Assembly (NCBI GenBank): GCA_029747015.1
Contig: JAKOGI010000120.1
Location: forward strand, 641,001-705,000
Source: Carnegiea gigantea
Taxonomy: Eukaryota; Streptophyta; Magnoliopsida; Caryophyllales; Cactaceae
Direction: 5' to 3'
DNA length: 64,000 nt
The notes under the pieces were generated by a model. The model had not been told where the DNA came from and made no database searches. It saw nothing but the letters and a program-made list of their open reading frames with translations. Within the stretch, counting starts at the first letter, position 1. The number at the start of each line of letters is the position of its first letter. Positions 1-11,876 of this stretch are shown one piece after another. Position numbers and translations under genes: made by a program.

Positions 1-322
1 ATTTCGAAGATAACACTAATAAAAACAGTAGTCATTTCCACTACATATAAAAGCAAAAAGAGAAAAGAGAAAAGGAGAGGGAATAAACTTTTCACCCTTT
101 TAACTCAATAATAGTGTGGAGCTCATGCATGTCGTATTATTCAATCATAGCCTTTTGCTTTTTTATGTTACATGGACAAGACTTTATGACTGATTTATAA
201 TTTGTATGCTTTTTCTTCTTTGATCCACTTCAGATCCAAGGCATGCATGATGAAAGGATGATGATGCTTATCACTTCACTAATCTACTCAAGCTAGCCTC
301 CTGGTTCTTGTCCCAACTCCTC

Positions 323-330
323 TATAAAAA
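323..330 (+). promoter_or_regulatory. TATA-like sequence before the LRR receptor gene
   Basis: TATAAAAA lies about 35 bases before the ATG at 365, which would give a very short leader. A second TATAAAAG at about 46-53 would give a leader of roughly 280 bases. Neither can be chosen without transcript data. The rest of 1-364 shows no other recognisable feature. Confidence 0.3.
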
Positions 331-364
331 CAGACCTCATTTTATCTGTCAACCCCCAAACAAA

Positions 365-3300
365 ATGACGGCGATGAAGAATATGAGAAGAGAAGTTAGC
401 ATCTGCATGATGTTGGTCTTCTTTGCCATCTCTCTTCAAGTCTCCGATGGTGGTGAAATCAACCATCTTTTATCCTTCAAAGCTTCACTGAAAGACCCAA
501 CTCATTCTCTTTCCAATTGGAACAATTCCACCCTGCTGTGCACTTGGACTGGCATCAGTTGCTCACTAACAAAAACCCACATCACTCACATCGACCTGTC
601 CAACAAGAACCTCTCTGGTGAGCTGTCTCCCTCGCTCTTCTTTCTGTCTTACATCGATTCCATAGACTTATCTGGGAACACGCTCTCTGGGTCAATCCCA
701 GATAACGTGTTCTCTTCTCTCTCCCTCCGAAGCCTCAACCTCAGCAACAACAACTTCACGGGTCTGATCCCAAAGTCCATACCCAAGTTAGGGTTGGCCC
801 TCGAGGTACTAGACTTGTCCAACAACATGATATCAGGGTCAATCCCTGAAAATATTGGGTTATTTTCTAATATGAGGTACCTTGACCTTGGGGGAAACAC
901 TCTAGTGGGGGAGATTCCGAGCTCGACCTCAAACCTAATAGGTTTGGAATACTTAACTCTCTCATCGAACCAACTCTCAGGCGAAATCCCATCCGGCTTG
1001 GGAAAGTTGAGGAAATTGAAGTGGGTCTATTTGGGGTACAACAAATTGTCAGGAAAAATCCCTAGTGATATGGGCATGTTAACATCCCTAAACCATCTTG
1101 ACTTGGTTTACAACAATCTCATTGGCCCAATCCCATCATCTTTTGGAAACCTCACCAATCTCCAATATCTTTTCTTGTACCAAAACAAGCTTACTGGCTC
1201 AATTCCTCCCTCCATTTTCTCTCTTCAAAACCTAATCTCTCTAGATCTGAGTGACAATTCTCTCTCAGGAGAAATCCCAGAACAAGTTGCCCACTTGAAA
1301 AAATTACGAGTCCTACATCTCTTCTCCAACAATTTAACAGGCAAAATCCCAAATTCTCTATCCTCATTGCCTAATCTCCAAGTCCTTCAATTGTGGGCAA
1401 ACAACCTAGCTGGTGAAATTCCTCGAGAACTCGGCAAGCAAAATAATCTCACAATCTTAGATCTTTCAACAAATTCTCTTTCAGGGGAAATCCCTAATTC
1501 CCTTTGCAATTCTGGGTACCTTTTCAAACTTATTCTCTTTTCCAATTCTCTTGATGGGGAAATCCCATCAAGCTTGGGGAATTGCAATTCGCTTAAGAGG
1601 ATTAGGTTGCAAAACAATTCACTTTCTGGGGGTTTACCCAAGGGTTTTACCAAATTGAAGAATGTCTATTTCCTCGATCTTTCTGGGAATAATCTCTCGG
1701 GAAAGCTTGAAGATGATGATGGTGGTGGTTTTTGGGAAATGCCCGCACTTCAAATGTTGAATTTGGCTAAGAACAAGTTTGTTGGGAATTTGCCTGACTT
1801 GTCAAGAAGTGAATTGCTTGAGAATTTGGATTTGTCCCAGAATAATTTTTCGGGTATGATTCCTAAGAGTTATGGGAAACTGTCACATTTGATGGACTTG
1901 AAATTAGGTAGGAATAGTATTAGTGGGTCCATTCCTGAGGAGTTGGCTTCATGTAACAAGTTGGTGAGTTTAAACCTTAGTCATAACCGGCTTACCGGCC
2001 CTATCCCTCGAGAGCTAGGCCAGATGCCCGTGTTGGGTCAACTTGACTTGTCCGATAATCAGTTAACCGGTGAGATACCATCAAACCTAGGAGCTGTGGA
2101 TTCCTTAGTTGAGGTCAATATTTCATATAATCATTTTTGTGGGGTGTTGCCCTCTACTGGAGCCTTCCTTGCAATCAACCCTAGTGCAGTGGCAGGGAAC
2201 CATCTATGCGGTGGGGACCACTCCACGAGCGGCTTGCCACCATGCAGAGGCCAAGTAAGAAGTCCCACCGCCACCATCGCGATGATTGTTGGTGCTACTA
2301 TTGCATTAGTCATGGTTGTCTTCATTTTTATATTCATCTTCACCAGGCGGATGAGCAGGAGGAGGAGATTTTTAAAGGTCCAAAGGGTGGAAGTCGAGCA
2401 AGTCATATGGGAAGTGCAATTCTTTGATCCTAGGGCATCAAACCTTATATCCAACATTCGTGACATGCTTAAGCACTCAATGACCCCTACAAAAAATAAC
2501 AACATCGCCAATGTGCCCTATGTTGTTGAACGTCTTAATAGCTTCCTGAACCTAGACGAGAACTTATGGGAAGAGATAATTTCCCAATATGGAAGAATCC
2601 GACACCCAAATATTGTGAAGCTCCTAGGAGCTTGCAGGTCAGGAAAGGAAGGGCTCTTGATTTATGAGAACATACAAGGAAAGAGTTTGTCTCAAATTCT
2701 TCATGGCCTAAGTTGGGTTAGCCGGAGGAGGATCGCTCTGGGAATTGGTAGGGCTCTCAAGTTCCTTCATTATCATTGCATTTTCGTGGGTGAGGTGTCA
2801 CCGGAAAATGTGATCATCGACGAGGAGGATGACGAGGCTCGCCTAAGAATGAGTGTTGTTGGTTTGTGCTGCCTTGGTCCTAAGAGTTTCTTGTCTTCAG
2901 CGTACGTTGCTCCAGGTAATTTCCTTTTCAGTAAATGGTTAAGTACTATCGGAAGATTATGTCTAAAAAATGAAAAGATTCAAGTTAATAGTAAGATGAC
3001 CGTTGGTTGGAAATGCAATTTGTGATGAATGAGGCTGTTAGAAATACATCATAATTTTGTCTCAAATCTCATATATGCCTCCATATCTTTATGCAAATAT
3101 GTTAAATCAAACCAGTAATAATTTGGGGTTTGAATTAAAGGTCACTATTTTTCATGATCTATTTAGGGATTACAATTGGTTACGTTCATGTGACAGACAA
3201 CAAAAAATGTTTCAGAAAGGGCACACAAAAAAGCAAGTTTGAAGATCAAATAATTGGAATCTTTAGGAAGAAAGTAGTTAAAAAAACAATCATGTTCATT

Positions 3301-3914
3301 CTTCATGAACATGAACTCATGATTTACGTGATCTCGAACATACAGTTCTCTCTGTAAAACAATTAAGTAAAAGAACCCATTTCTAAAGTCATAACAGCTC
3401 ATGACCATCATTTCATAGTACTGTCATTAACTAAATTAGCCGGTTAAAGTAGATAAATAAGTAAGGTTTGCTGTTGTTAATTACCATTAACACATACTGA
3501 TTGTGGGCTTAATCATGTTTTTGGTCTTTTTGTTTTTTTTTTTTTTTTGCAGAGACGAAAGAGGCTAAGGAGATCACAGACAGGAATGATGTGTATGGAT
3601 TTGGTCTAATTCTCATTGAACTCTTGACTGGAAGGGGGCCCACGGATCCCGAGCTTGGGGCCCACGAGGGCATCATCGGGTGGGCCCGATATTGCTATTC
3701 CGACTGCCATCTTGACACGTGGATCAGTCCTGAGATTCGAGATCAGATCAAAATGAAGAATCAAAATGAGATCGTCGAGATTATGAACTTAGCCCTCCAA
3801 TGCACAGCCACAGACCCAACTGCTAGGCCTTGTTCAAGTGATGTAGTTAAAACCCTAGAGTCTGTTGGAAGAAGTAAGTCTTGTGTTTCAGGGTTCGAGA
3901 TCTCCTCAAGGTAA
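365..3914 (+). CDS. LRR receptor-like protein with degenerate (probably inactive) kinase domain, SKM1-like
   Basis: Two exons join in frame: 365-2915 and 3553-3914 (intron GTAATT...TTGCAG), giving 970 residues. The order is signal peptide (about 1-28), LRR N-cap (31-66), about 22 plant-type LRRs with the xxGxIPxxL pattern (about 75-610), one transmembrane helix (about 636-658), a basic stop-transfer stretch RRMSRRRR, and a kinase-like domain (about 700-960). The splice rebuilds an intact YVAPE motif followed by DVYGFG and a WARYCYSDCHLDTW stretch typical of the At2g25790 (SKM1) family, whose Arabidopsis member is of similar length (about 960). The catalytic HRD loop is replaced by GEVSPENVIIDEE (about 808-820), no DFG is seen, and no glycine loop or clear invariant lysine is visible. 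It is therefore likely a plasma-membrane peptide receptor or co-receptor signalling without its own catalysis. SKM1 in Arabidopsis perceives CLE45 in pollen; that role here is inference. The start is the ATG at 365; an in-frame ATG at 308 lies upstream of the TATA-like sequence and would spoil the signal peptide. Confidence 0.93.
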
Positions 3915-6287
3915 TTAGTTTTGGATTTGTTTTTCTTTTTTTCTTACAAAATTTTGGCCCTATTCCATCAAGATTTTTGCTAGATTTTATTTCTGTTTTT
4001 TTTACGTCTGTTTCGTTGAGTGTAGGGTCTTGCTTAGCTTGAGTGTTTCTCAACAGGTTTTTGGTTGATGATGTTGTGATGACTAATTACTTAGTGTAAA
4101 AAGCATAGATGATTGAAGCCTGAAAGTGTATTTTATCATGTAATTTATGTATTTTAATTTTCTCCACAATTTCTTAGTCATCTCACTGTCTTATATAATC
4201 GACGTGTAAGTTTGTAAATGATACAGCGAATAACAACAGTACCTGGGATATGTCTTATCACTCATAGAAATTTGTGAAAGCTAAAATCACTAATTTTTTA
4301 TGGTGTTGATACCATGACATTTCACTAAAAGTTAAAAGAAACTTAATGTGCACAACACAGCTAGCTCGTAAGAATAATTGACAAGGATAACATGTTGATG
4401 ATTCATAATGTGACATAATGTATGTACATTTTTAACTTAAGGAATGAATTGAAAACACAAATTAGAAGTCAATAAAGTTAACTTGAGTAAAAACATCATA
4501 TTAAATCGAATTGGTAGTAGCTTAGACTAGTAGGTCACGCATGCAAATATGCAACTTCCAAAGTCATGCAAAAGTTACGTACGTTGCAAAATCTCTCTTT
4601 AAACTCTCCCCCTAATAGTCTATACATGGGTGCATTGCCTTGGTTTTCGAAACCACTGCAAATACAAAGTAAGTGGTAATCAATAATCATGCACTGTGAA
4701 TTATTGGCTTTTGAGTGATGAGAATGTGTTGAAGGCCAGCCCTTAGCTTTCTCTTCAACATGGAGTTTTCAAAGTGGGCAAGTCAAAAATTGCTACCAAC
4801 ATGTCTCTCTTTTGAGCTCTTAACTAAAATATTATATTCTAAAGCTTATGTGCAAAATGTTGTTTATTAGAAAAAGAATAAAGGAAAAAAGGGTCAAAAA
4901 AATGGTGCACTTTCACCACCCAAATGGGTCACTCCTACTCATGTCTAGTCTAGTCTGTTGCACTACTAATTAAAGCGTGATACCCTTTGTTGTTTGTTTT
5001 TGGTACTTCCAAGTGCCCTTTGGTCTTCTTTTTTCTCCCCCCCCCCCCCCCCCCCTCCTATACTTTGATCTCTTCTCATTGGCTTGCACTTTTTCACATT
5101 CCTTCAAATTTTACCTTATACAATGTGGATGTCAATTCATGTCATCACTGTAAGGTAAATTTAAAGCATCAAATGAAATGTGAGATAATGCATTATTTGT
5201 TCATTTCACAGAGTCTGGTTCAACTCGTATGTTTTCTCTTCTAACGTGTAGTAATCCTTATTTAATTAACCCATGTAGTACTAAGTTCAAGTAAGCGAGT
5301 TTAATTGGTTATCATTCTAAAAGGGGGAAAAAAGGGATATAAATAAAAGTCAACTTTTGAACTCAACAGGAATTCAATCTGATACTGTCTAATACTATGT
5401 AAAAACCTAGAAGTCACAGAAATTCTCTATAATCATATCGGATCCAATACATCTAAACGTGACAAAAGACATATAATGATCATATTAAGAATTGATTTGT
5501 TAGAGAAATCAAATCCCATTAAACCACCCATTTACTTGGTGAAGTTATCAAGGAATTGAAAGATCAAAAGCAACGTGGTCCCATGAAAAAAGATAAAAAG
5601 TTGGTGAGGTCAAAGAACAAGGTTCCAAACTATAATGCTCCCCATGTTGGAAAGGGACCCTGCACATACATATCTTTCGATTTATTCCCTTGAGAGCCAC
5701 TAAACCTGACCCTGACCTTGATCCTGACCCTGACTCGACCCACCTAGAAATGATGATTCCATACAGATTTGTCTTCATTGACCAAATGCCCATTTTACAA
5801 AATGAATGAACAGAAGGCTGAAAACTACAATACAACTCTGCGAAGCCCCAAAAGCTGCATTTCTGGGATGTGTTACGTTCTAGCTGGTCCTAAACAATAA
5901 AAGCTCAGGGAAAATGTTCTTGCCTTTGTATGCTTTCGCTCTTTGCGAGGATAGTGCTCTGATGCGTCAGAACCTTGGTTTGCGTAATTCTAACTTAAAT
6001 TTGATCTGGGCTCATGTTGAACAGCAACTTAGATATGGACAAATTGTTTTGTTAAGTTGCGAGCTTTTACAATCAGCATTTCGTTGGATTCATACTGCCA
6101 CCAGATACATATGTGCTAGGTGTGCCTAGCTGATATGGACATCAGTAGGATAGAAGTCACCTTATGGTATGTATAGTACATACTCGAGTACAGTTTTGAG
6201 TTCCACACTACTGCATGAATAAATAGGTTAGGGATATAGTAACTAATTAAATTTAGCATCCCTAGATCCAAACATAATTTCTCATCT
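3915..6287. other. Intergenic region after the LRR receptor gene
   Basis: AT-rich DNA with no gene that can be supported. It starts with the 3' UTR of the receptor gene. It contains a run of 19 C at 5037-5055 and a short CTGACC-type minisatellite near 5707-5737. Short open frames at 4987-5244, 5548-5835 (-) and 5914-6129 have no recognisable domain and biased, repeat-like composition. Confidence 0.5.
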
Positions 6288-6290
6288 TAA

Positions 6291-6562
6291 GGGCATGTTC
6301 TTTTTAACTTATGTTGTAAGCAATCTATTGTTGACTAATACATGTTAGTGTTGATGAGTGTAGATCAAAGCAGATTAGTGCTAATGAGTGCTGATCAATG
6401 ATAATGGGTGTTGATCAATGCAAATCAATGTTGATGAACGCTAATTAGGTTTGAAATTATAACGAGAAATATGAATGAGGGCTGATGAGGACTGAGTGGT
6501 GTTCATAAATGTTGATTAACGCTTAACAGTATTGATAATTAGTACTTAATTATGATAAGTTC
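6291..6562. repeat. MITE-like remnant with internal 20-bp-scale direct repeats
   Basis: It begins GGGCATGTTCTTTTTAACTT after TAA and ends near ATGATAAGTTCAAAA, an inverted copy of the inner part of the start. The 3' terminus is lost in a poly-A run. The interior is a string of degenerate units around GATGAGTGNTGATCAA. The same terminus (GGGCATGTTCTTTT) is seen at 27279 and, inverted and altered, near 62195, so it is a dispersed family. Confidence 0.45.
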
Positions 6563-8151
6563 AAAAAAAAAAAAAACGTAGTAGACTGTCATAACCTACC
6601 TCGAATTTGGCTCCACGCATTCTGGCACCAGCTCTTAGGTGTTCAACCTTATGCATGTATGGAGTCACAATTCCCAAATAGGCTTATGCTTTTGTGAAAT
6701 TGCTAGTTCTCTCTCGATGATTGATTGTCAATTATTTTCAATACTACATTAGATTTGTATATACACAATTAACTAATAATAGGATTCATACCAAGAAATA
6801 CTTACTTTTACGGTCAAATCTCTTAAAAAGGTCGGGATTATTCCTCGTTGATACATCCCCCCCCCCCCCCCAACCCCAATAGAAACAAAAAAGCCCTCCC
6901 AAGAGAAAGGAAAAAAGAAAAGGAGAGGAAGGAAACGTTACACACTAGTCAAAATGTGGATGCATGTTCGTTAGAAATGGAGGTATTTTTCCTACACAAT
7001 CCAATGATGATGTTCATGTCTTCTCTTTTTATCTTTTGCTCCTTCATTCTGCATGTACAGAATCTAAGCAATGATGGGTAATGACTAAAACTCGTGGGGA
7101 AGAAAAGAGAGAAGACGTACGTAGATAGATCAGAAGATTCCACCACTTAAGATTACGATCCCTCACTCTCTTTTTCTCTGCATGCATGAATGAATATCAT
7201 TATTACTCATCAACAGCTAAATTTTGCTGGCAAAAAGAAAGAAAGAAAGACAGAAAGATTGATACAATTTGACAAAGTAAGTTTTCTCACTACTCTCAAA
7301 AGCCTCAACAAGGGATTTCAATCATGGTTTCTTGGAGACCATGCAAAAGGGTTCAAATCTAGACCAACCTTTTCCATTTTCAAATTTTGAAAGGGCCACA
7401 TCAGTTCTCCATCTTTTCTCTTCACTTTCAATCGTATAACTTTATTGTGATCTTTTGTTAGTTCATCACATGGTCAAAGATTTAGCTTGTTAGCATTATC
7501 TCCTAATTTGCATTAGGAAGACAAGCAATCATGCCCTTCAATATATCCACTAAAGGTTGAATCTTATCAGATTTATTAAGTCTAAATTCTAGTTGGCATT
7601 TTCTAAAAATGATATAGACTATTCGAGAATATTTGAATTAATGAATTCATCATTATCTTCAAAAAAAAAAAAAAGAGAATTGTTCGAGAATAGACTGTTT
7701 CGATCAAAAGTGTAAAAGTCAGCTTATTTAATGGCTTGAGGATGATTGTTGTGCTCTAGTATACCCCCTTATGTTAGTGTCTATGAAGCTTATCAGCTTG
7801 AAATGTGGAGTTGCATAGACTTTCCCTTACTTATGCAACAATTCATAACGGGTTAACTAGATTCGATCGAACCTGAAATATCTTGGATTTTGATTCCATG
7901 TTTAAGAATCATTTCAAACCAAGTTTAAAATATGCATTATGTCATAGAATCAGGTTGACTTATTGGAGTGAACACCAAGTAATGGGGTATCATCTATGTA
8001 TTTCACAGTGAAAATGCACGTAAATTGAAGCGATGCGGTAGATCAAGGAGATGGTGATGAGAAGGAGCCTTCTGTCATGATAGACATGATGTGGGAGCAC
8101 ATCAGTCTATAGCCCTATTCATTATTCGGTCCAGAATTGGACCAAGGCCCG
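6563..8151. other. Intergenic region, no gene seen
   Basis: AT-rich sequence with a run of 15 C at 6857-6871 and a GAAA-rich stretch near 7215-7258. Open frames here are short and without recognisable domains. Nothing else is supported. Confidence 0.5.
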
Positions 8152-9114
8152 CACTATAAAAATGGTATCGATCTCCGACAGAAAAAGCATCGAAAAATTG
8201 GACCGTCAGACTCGCCTCCAATTTCCGACGGAATCTCCTACAGATTCCTTCGAATTTTCAAATTTTCGATGGAATTTCCATCAGGATCTTTTTCCATCGG
8301 CATTTTGAATTTCGACGGAATTTCGTGGGTTGGCGAGTATTTTTCAAAAAAAAAATTTGGATCTGCGATAAAAAATGAGCGAGAGCGAACGCAAGGTTAT
8401 TTGCGTGCGTGAAGAGAGAGCGAATGTGAGGAGAGGGAAAACGAAGAAGAGGGAGAAGAAGGTAGAGGAAGAACCGTGAAGATTATCGGTAATCGATGAC
8501 GGAATTTGCTGCCCTTCGCAGGCCACTAGTAAGTTCTTCCATCTCAGCTATCTTGTTCTTTAAAAATAAAATTTTTGAGTTAGTTGGTATTTGATAGTGA
8601 TTGATTTGGTGTTTATGGAGTGAAATGTTGGAACCGGCGCCTCCTCCGCTCCGCTGCCGCCGCTGCCGCTTATAGATGTTATGAACAATTTTAAATTTAG
8701 CACTTATAATTTTCAGACATAAAAATTTGTATTCGCTAGTTATTATATATCGTGTTTGTGGTGGTTCTTTTTTAAATTTTAAATATACATATATATGTAT
8801 AATTAGTTCAAAAAACATATTATTATTATTAATTTAAATTCATGTTATTGGGTTTTTTTTCTTTTTTTTGGAGGTGGGAAATTTTTTTCTACGGAATTTC
8901 CGTCTGTTAGAAAAAATTTCCCATCTGCCAGTCAAAACACTGTCCGATGGAATTTTCGACGGGCACAACCCGTTGGAGTCTGTCGGAATCCACTGGAACA
9001 GAATCTCCGATGAACGTTTTCCCGACGGAAAAAATCCGTCGGAAATTCCATCGGAAACCGTGTTTTCCGTTGGAAATCAGGGAAATCCCTGTTGGAAATT
9101 CCATCGGTATGGTG
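8152..9114. mobile_element. Non-autonomous CACTA (En/Spm)-like transposon
   Basis: The left end starts CACTATAAAAATGG, and the right end closes ...CCATCGGTATGGTG, an imperfect inverted CAC-type terminus. Both subterminal zones are packed with short copies, in both orientations, of the motif CCGACGGAAATTCC (for example TTCCGACGGAATCTCC near 8222 and ACGGAATTTCCGTC near 8891). This subterminal pattern is characteristic of plant CACTA elements. No transposase is present in about 960 bp. A clean 3-bp target duplication is not visible (CCG/CAG). The interior carries a GC-rich, exon-like insert. The flanks also share GGACCAAGG-type sequence, so it may sit inside an older repeat. Confidence 0.65.
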
Positions 9115-10505
9115 CAGCATTTTTGTTTGTTTGAATTTGGTCCGGTCCTTGGTCCAAGGTTTTGACTTGTTTGTTCCCAGCCTGGACCAGGTGGACCAGA
9201 AAACTGGACTGAGACCAACTTTTATTTTAAAAAAAAAAAATCAATGTTAGGGTTTTTGTGCAGACTCCAGCGCATTTTGGTTGTTCTTAGGTTCATAACT
9301 GGCATAACCACTCCCTTTCCACTCTCCCCTAGTGCCTCTCTTGTGGCCGTCTGCCTCTCCTCTTCCATGGTCCTCTTGAGACGCTCTCCTATTTGGCCTA
9401 TACTCTAAAATCTGAACTCATCTTGGTTTGTTTTGTATCTAAGAAAGTTTGGCCAACTTTGGCGAGCAAGAAGTTCATCCTATCAAATAATTGAAAAAGG
9501 AGGTGATGAATATTGATGATGATGACTTGATAGATATTTGAAGCTCTTCTATCAAGTCAAAAGAGCCTAATTTGTTTGACCATGGATTCATGATATGTTA
9601 GTTTCCGCCTCTTTAATTTTATGTGAACTTTTCACATCTTTGCCTCTTCTTTTTTTTTTCTTTTCAAATTATTTCTTTAATTTTTGTGTAATAGACATGA
9701 TCCAGCATCTTTTAGAGGATCTAGGTTTTTTGCAATTTGTGGGATTACACTTTTAATTAATTTTTATCAACTTTTTTTTCAGATATGATCCCGTCTCCTT
9801 TGAAGCATATTTTGCAATTTGTATTCTCATGTTTATAGTTGATTCTCCACTTCGATTGAATGAGAAAAATTAGTTATTTGTAGTTTGTGGATTTGAGGTT
9901 AAATTAATTAGCTATTCAAAGTCAGTTTTCCATTGGTTCAATTCCATCAGTCTGAATTTGAATGTACCCATTTGTAATCTATCTTTTCTTATTATAGTGA
10001 TGTTATTGGTTATTACCCATCGGGCCTTTTCCTCTCAATATGGAGAGGTTTTTCATGTTAAATTGATGGTATTCCTTCTCTTGTGGTGTGTATGTATTTG
10101 TATGTATGCATATTAAATCTTATATTATACTTCTGTTCCCAACAAATGGTATTAGGGTGAGTTTAATTCCAACAATCTGGACAAATTAAGTGTTGGAAAA
10201 TAACATGTGGTGCCCTTTAGTATATCCTACTATGGAAGCTACTAAATCCATCATATAGATTGAACAACAACATCAAATTTGCCAAGGTAAAATGATGTTT
10301 TCTTTTTTCCTAGAAATTTCTGTACCGCCAATATTCATTCGTTGTAAAATCCTTAAAAGGATATTAGAGGCATAGATTCAAAATTCTTATAAGGATATTA
10401 AAGGCATAGATTCAAAATTCTTATTCATCTACCTTAAATTAAAGCTCCACACCTACACACACCATCTGACCCCTCCCTCCCCCAATTTGGGGCGCTTTTT
10501 TTTTC

Positions 10506-10543
<38 letters not shown>

Positions 10544-10637
10544 AAGGCTACATTCGCAGAAGTCATAGAAGATTTCTATAATTAAAATCTCTTATAAGTG
10601 TATCAAATATCAATAAGGCTTTATTAAAGAGTTTTAT
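9115..10637. other. Intergenic region with short tandem repeats
   Basis: No gene is supported. There is a 34-bp unit repeated twice (10357-10390 and 10391-10424, one mismatch) and a TA microsatellite at about 10508-10537. Confidence 0.5.
10357..10424. repeat. 34-bp tandem duplication
   Basis: Two adjacent 34-bp units starting AAGGATATTARAGGC differ at a single base. The near identity suggests a recent slippage or end-joining event. Confidence 0.8.
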
Positions 10638-11857
10638 TGTTATGAATTTCCGCAAGCGTACGGTTTTATCGTTGTACGAATTACGGGTGTCGATCTTGAG
10701 GGATGGTTGTGAAATTAGATTACTAGCTATGAAAGTGAACTACTCAGGCATCATTCAAAGTAATTAAACAATAAGCTTACAAAACTATTGATTATCAGTC
10801 ACCATAACCTGAAGGAGGCATTATACATCAAATGGACCCCAGACATCAAAGACACGAATCTGAGCCAAAACAGGAACACTGGAATCATCCCAACGCTGCA
10901 TTGAATCAAAGCTTGCAAGTTTTCAAAACTAGAATCTGAAATTCCAATTAACTCAACTCCGAACATAAGCGAATCAAGCAAAAGAAACCAGGAATCAACG
11001 CAGCAGGGGAGGGGGAAGCCACGGAACCGAAACTGAGCAAAAACAACAAAAATTAGAACTACAAATTTTACTCCAAGCGAGCAATCCAAACTCCAAAGAA
11101 ACTCGTTTAGCAATCGAAACCAAATCAGTAAAATCGAACTGGAACCCTAAATTATTAACATCTGAAATTAAAGAACTAAAACTGAGATTTGAATATGAAT
11201 ATAAACCCTAAAATTGAACTAAGAACAGGAAGTGAGAATCGAAAATTAAAACCTAAAATACCTAGCCTAAAACCTAAATTACCTAGCCTAAAACCTAAAT
11301 TACCTAGCTCCCGATGCCACGACCTCCATTTATGCTCAATGCGCAGTTCATTCTCAGCCATTGATGATGCAGGGGATTCGAAGGGGCAGCCGAGATGGGT
11401 AACGGTCGCCTTTAATGGAAGATTGAAGGAGGAAAGAGAGGCCGAGATTGAGGGGAAGGTCAAGCGCCATGCGTGTGCTAGAATGAGATGAAGAAGGAGA
11501 GAGAAGCAGAGGAGGAAAGGGAGCAGGGGATTTCGGTCTTCACTGGAGAAATAAGGGGGAGAGAAAGAAGAGGATTAAATGGGGAGGGGATGGTCGGGTC
11601 GCGTGTCGTGCACATGACTGGGCTAGGTTTTTTTTTTTTTTTTCCCTCCTTTCAGTTGTTGTTTGGTTCGGGTTCGAATCCAGCTGGCCCAACTCTGCTT
11701 TTTTCAGCATTGCATCATTTTTTCCTTGCTTTATTCCCGAATTATTCAATACCTGCAAAATCAAATAAAATCAAATAAAAACCTAAAAATAACAATTATT
11801 TCGAGCATAAATTAGGTAGAAAAGTACTGTAAAAATAACACATTTTTGGCATCAACA
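10638..11857 (-). repeat. Left LTR (3' LTR of the minus-strand gag-only element)
   Basis: 1220 bp, TGTTATG...ATCAACA. It differs from the right LTR by scattered substitutions, mostly transitions (about 17 noticed by eye in the first 600 bases, roughly 3%). It contains three tandem copies of a 20-bp unit near 11250-11310. The open frames inside it are repeated in the other LTR and are not taken as genes. Confidence 0.9.
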
Positions 11858-11876
11858 AATACCCCTACACCAAAAT
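11858..11876 (-). other. Polypurine tract of the gag-only element
   Basis: On the minus strand, TTTTGGTGTAGGGGTATT lies directly against the left LTR. It follows a CGAGGACGAGCAAAA motif that is typical just before the 3' LTR of plant Ty3/gypsy elements. Confidence 0.6.

Noticed and set aside
308..3025. 905-codon continuous frame over the LRR gene taken as a complete gene
   Set aside because: Its last 37 codons are intron sequence, since a GT-AG join at 2915/3553 restores the YVAPE motif and the C-lobe. Its first 19 codons precede the signal peptide.
5914..6129. 71-codon frame after the LRR gene
   Set aside because: No domain, no context and short. It is likely chance.
8483..8818. 111-codon minus frame in the CACTA element
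   Set aside because: It is the shadow of the exon-like insert and AT-rich sequence, with no domain.
10799..11113. 104-codon minus frame at 10799 and 16183
   Set aside because: It is LTR sequence repeated in both copies, with no recognisable domain.
11189..11491. 100-codon frame present at 11189 and 16573
   Set aside because: It lies in both LTRs of the gag-only element and has low-complexity KPKLPSL repeats, with no domain.
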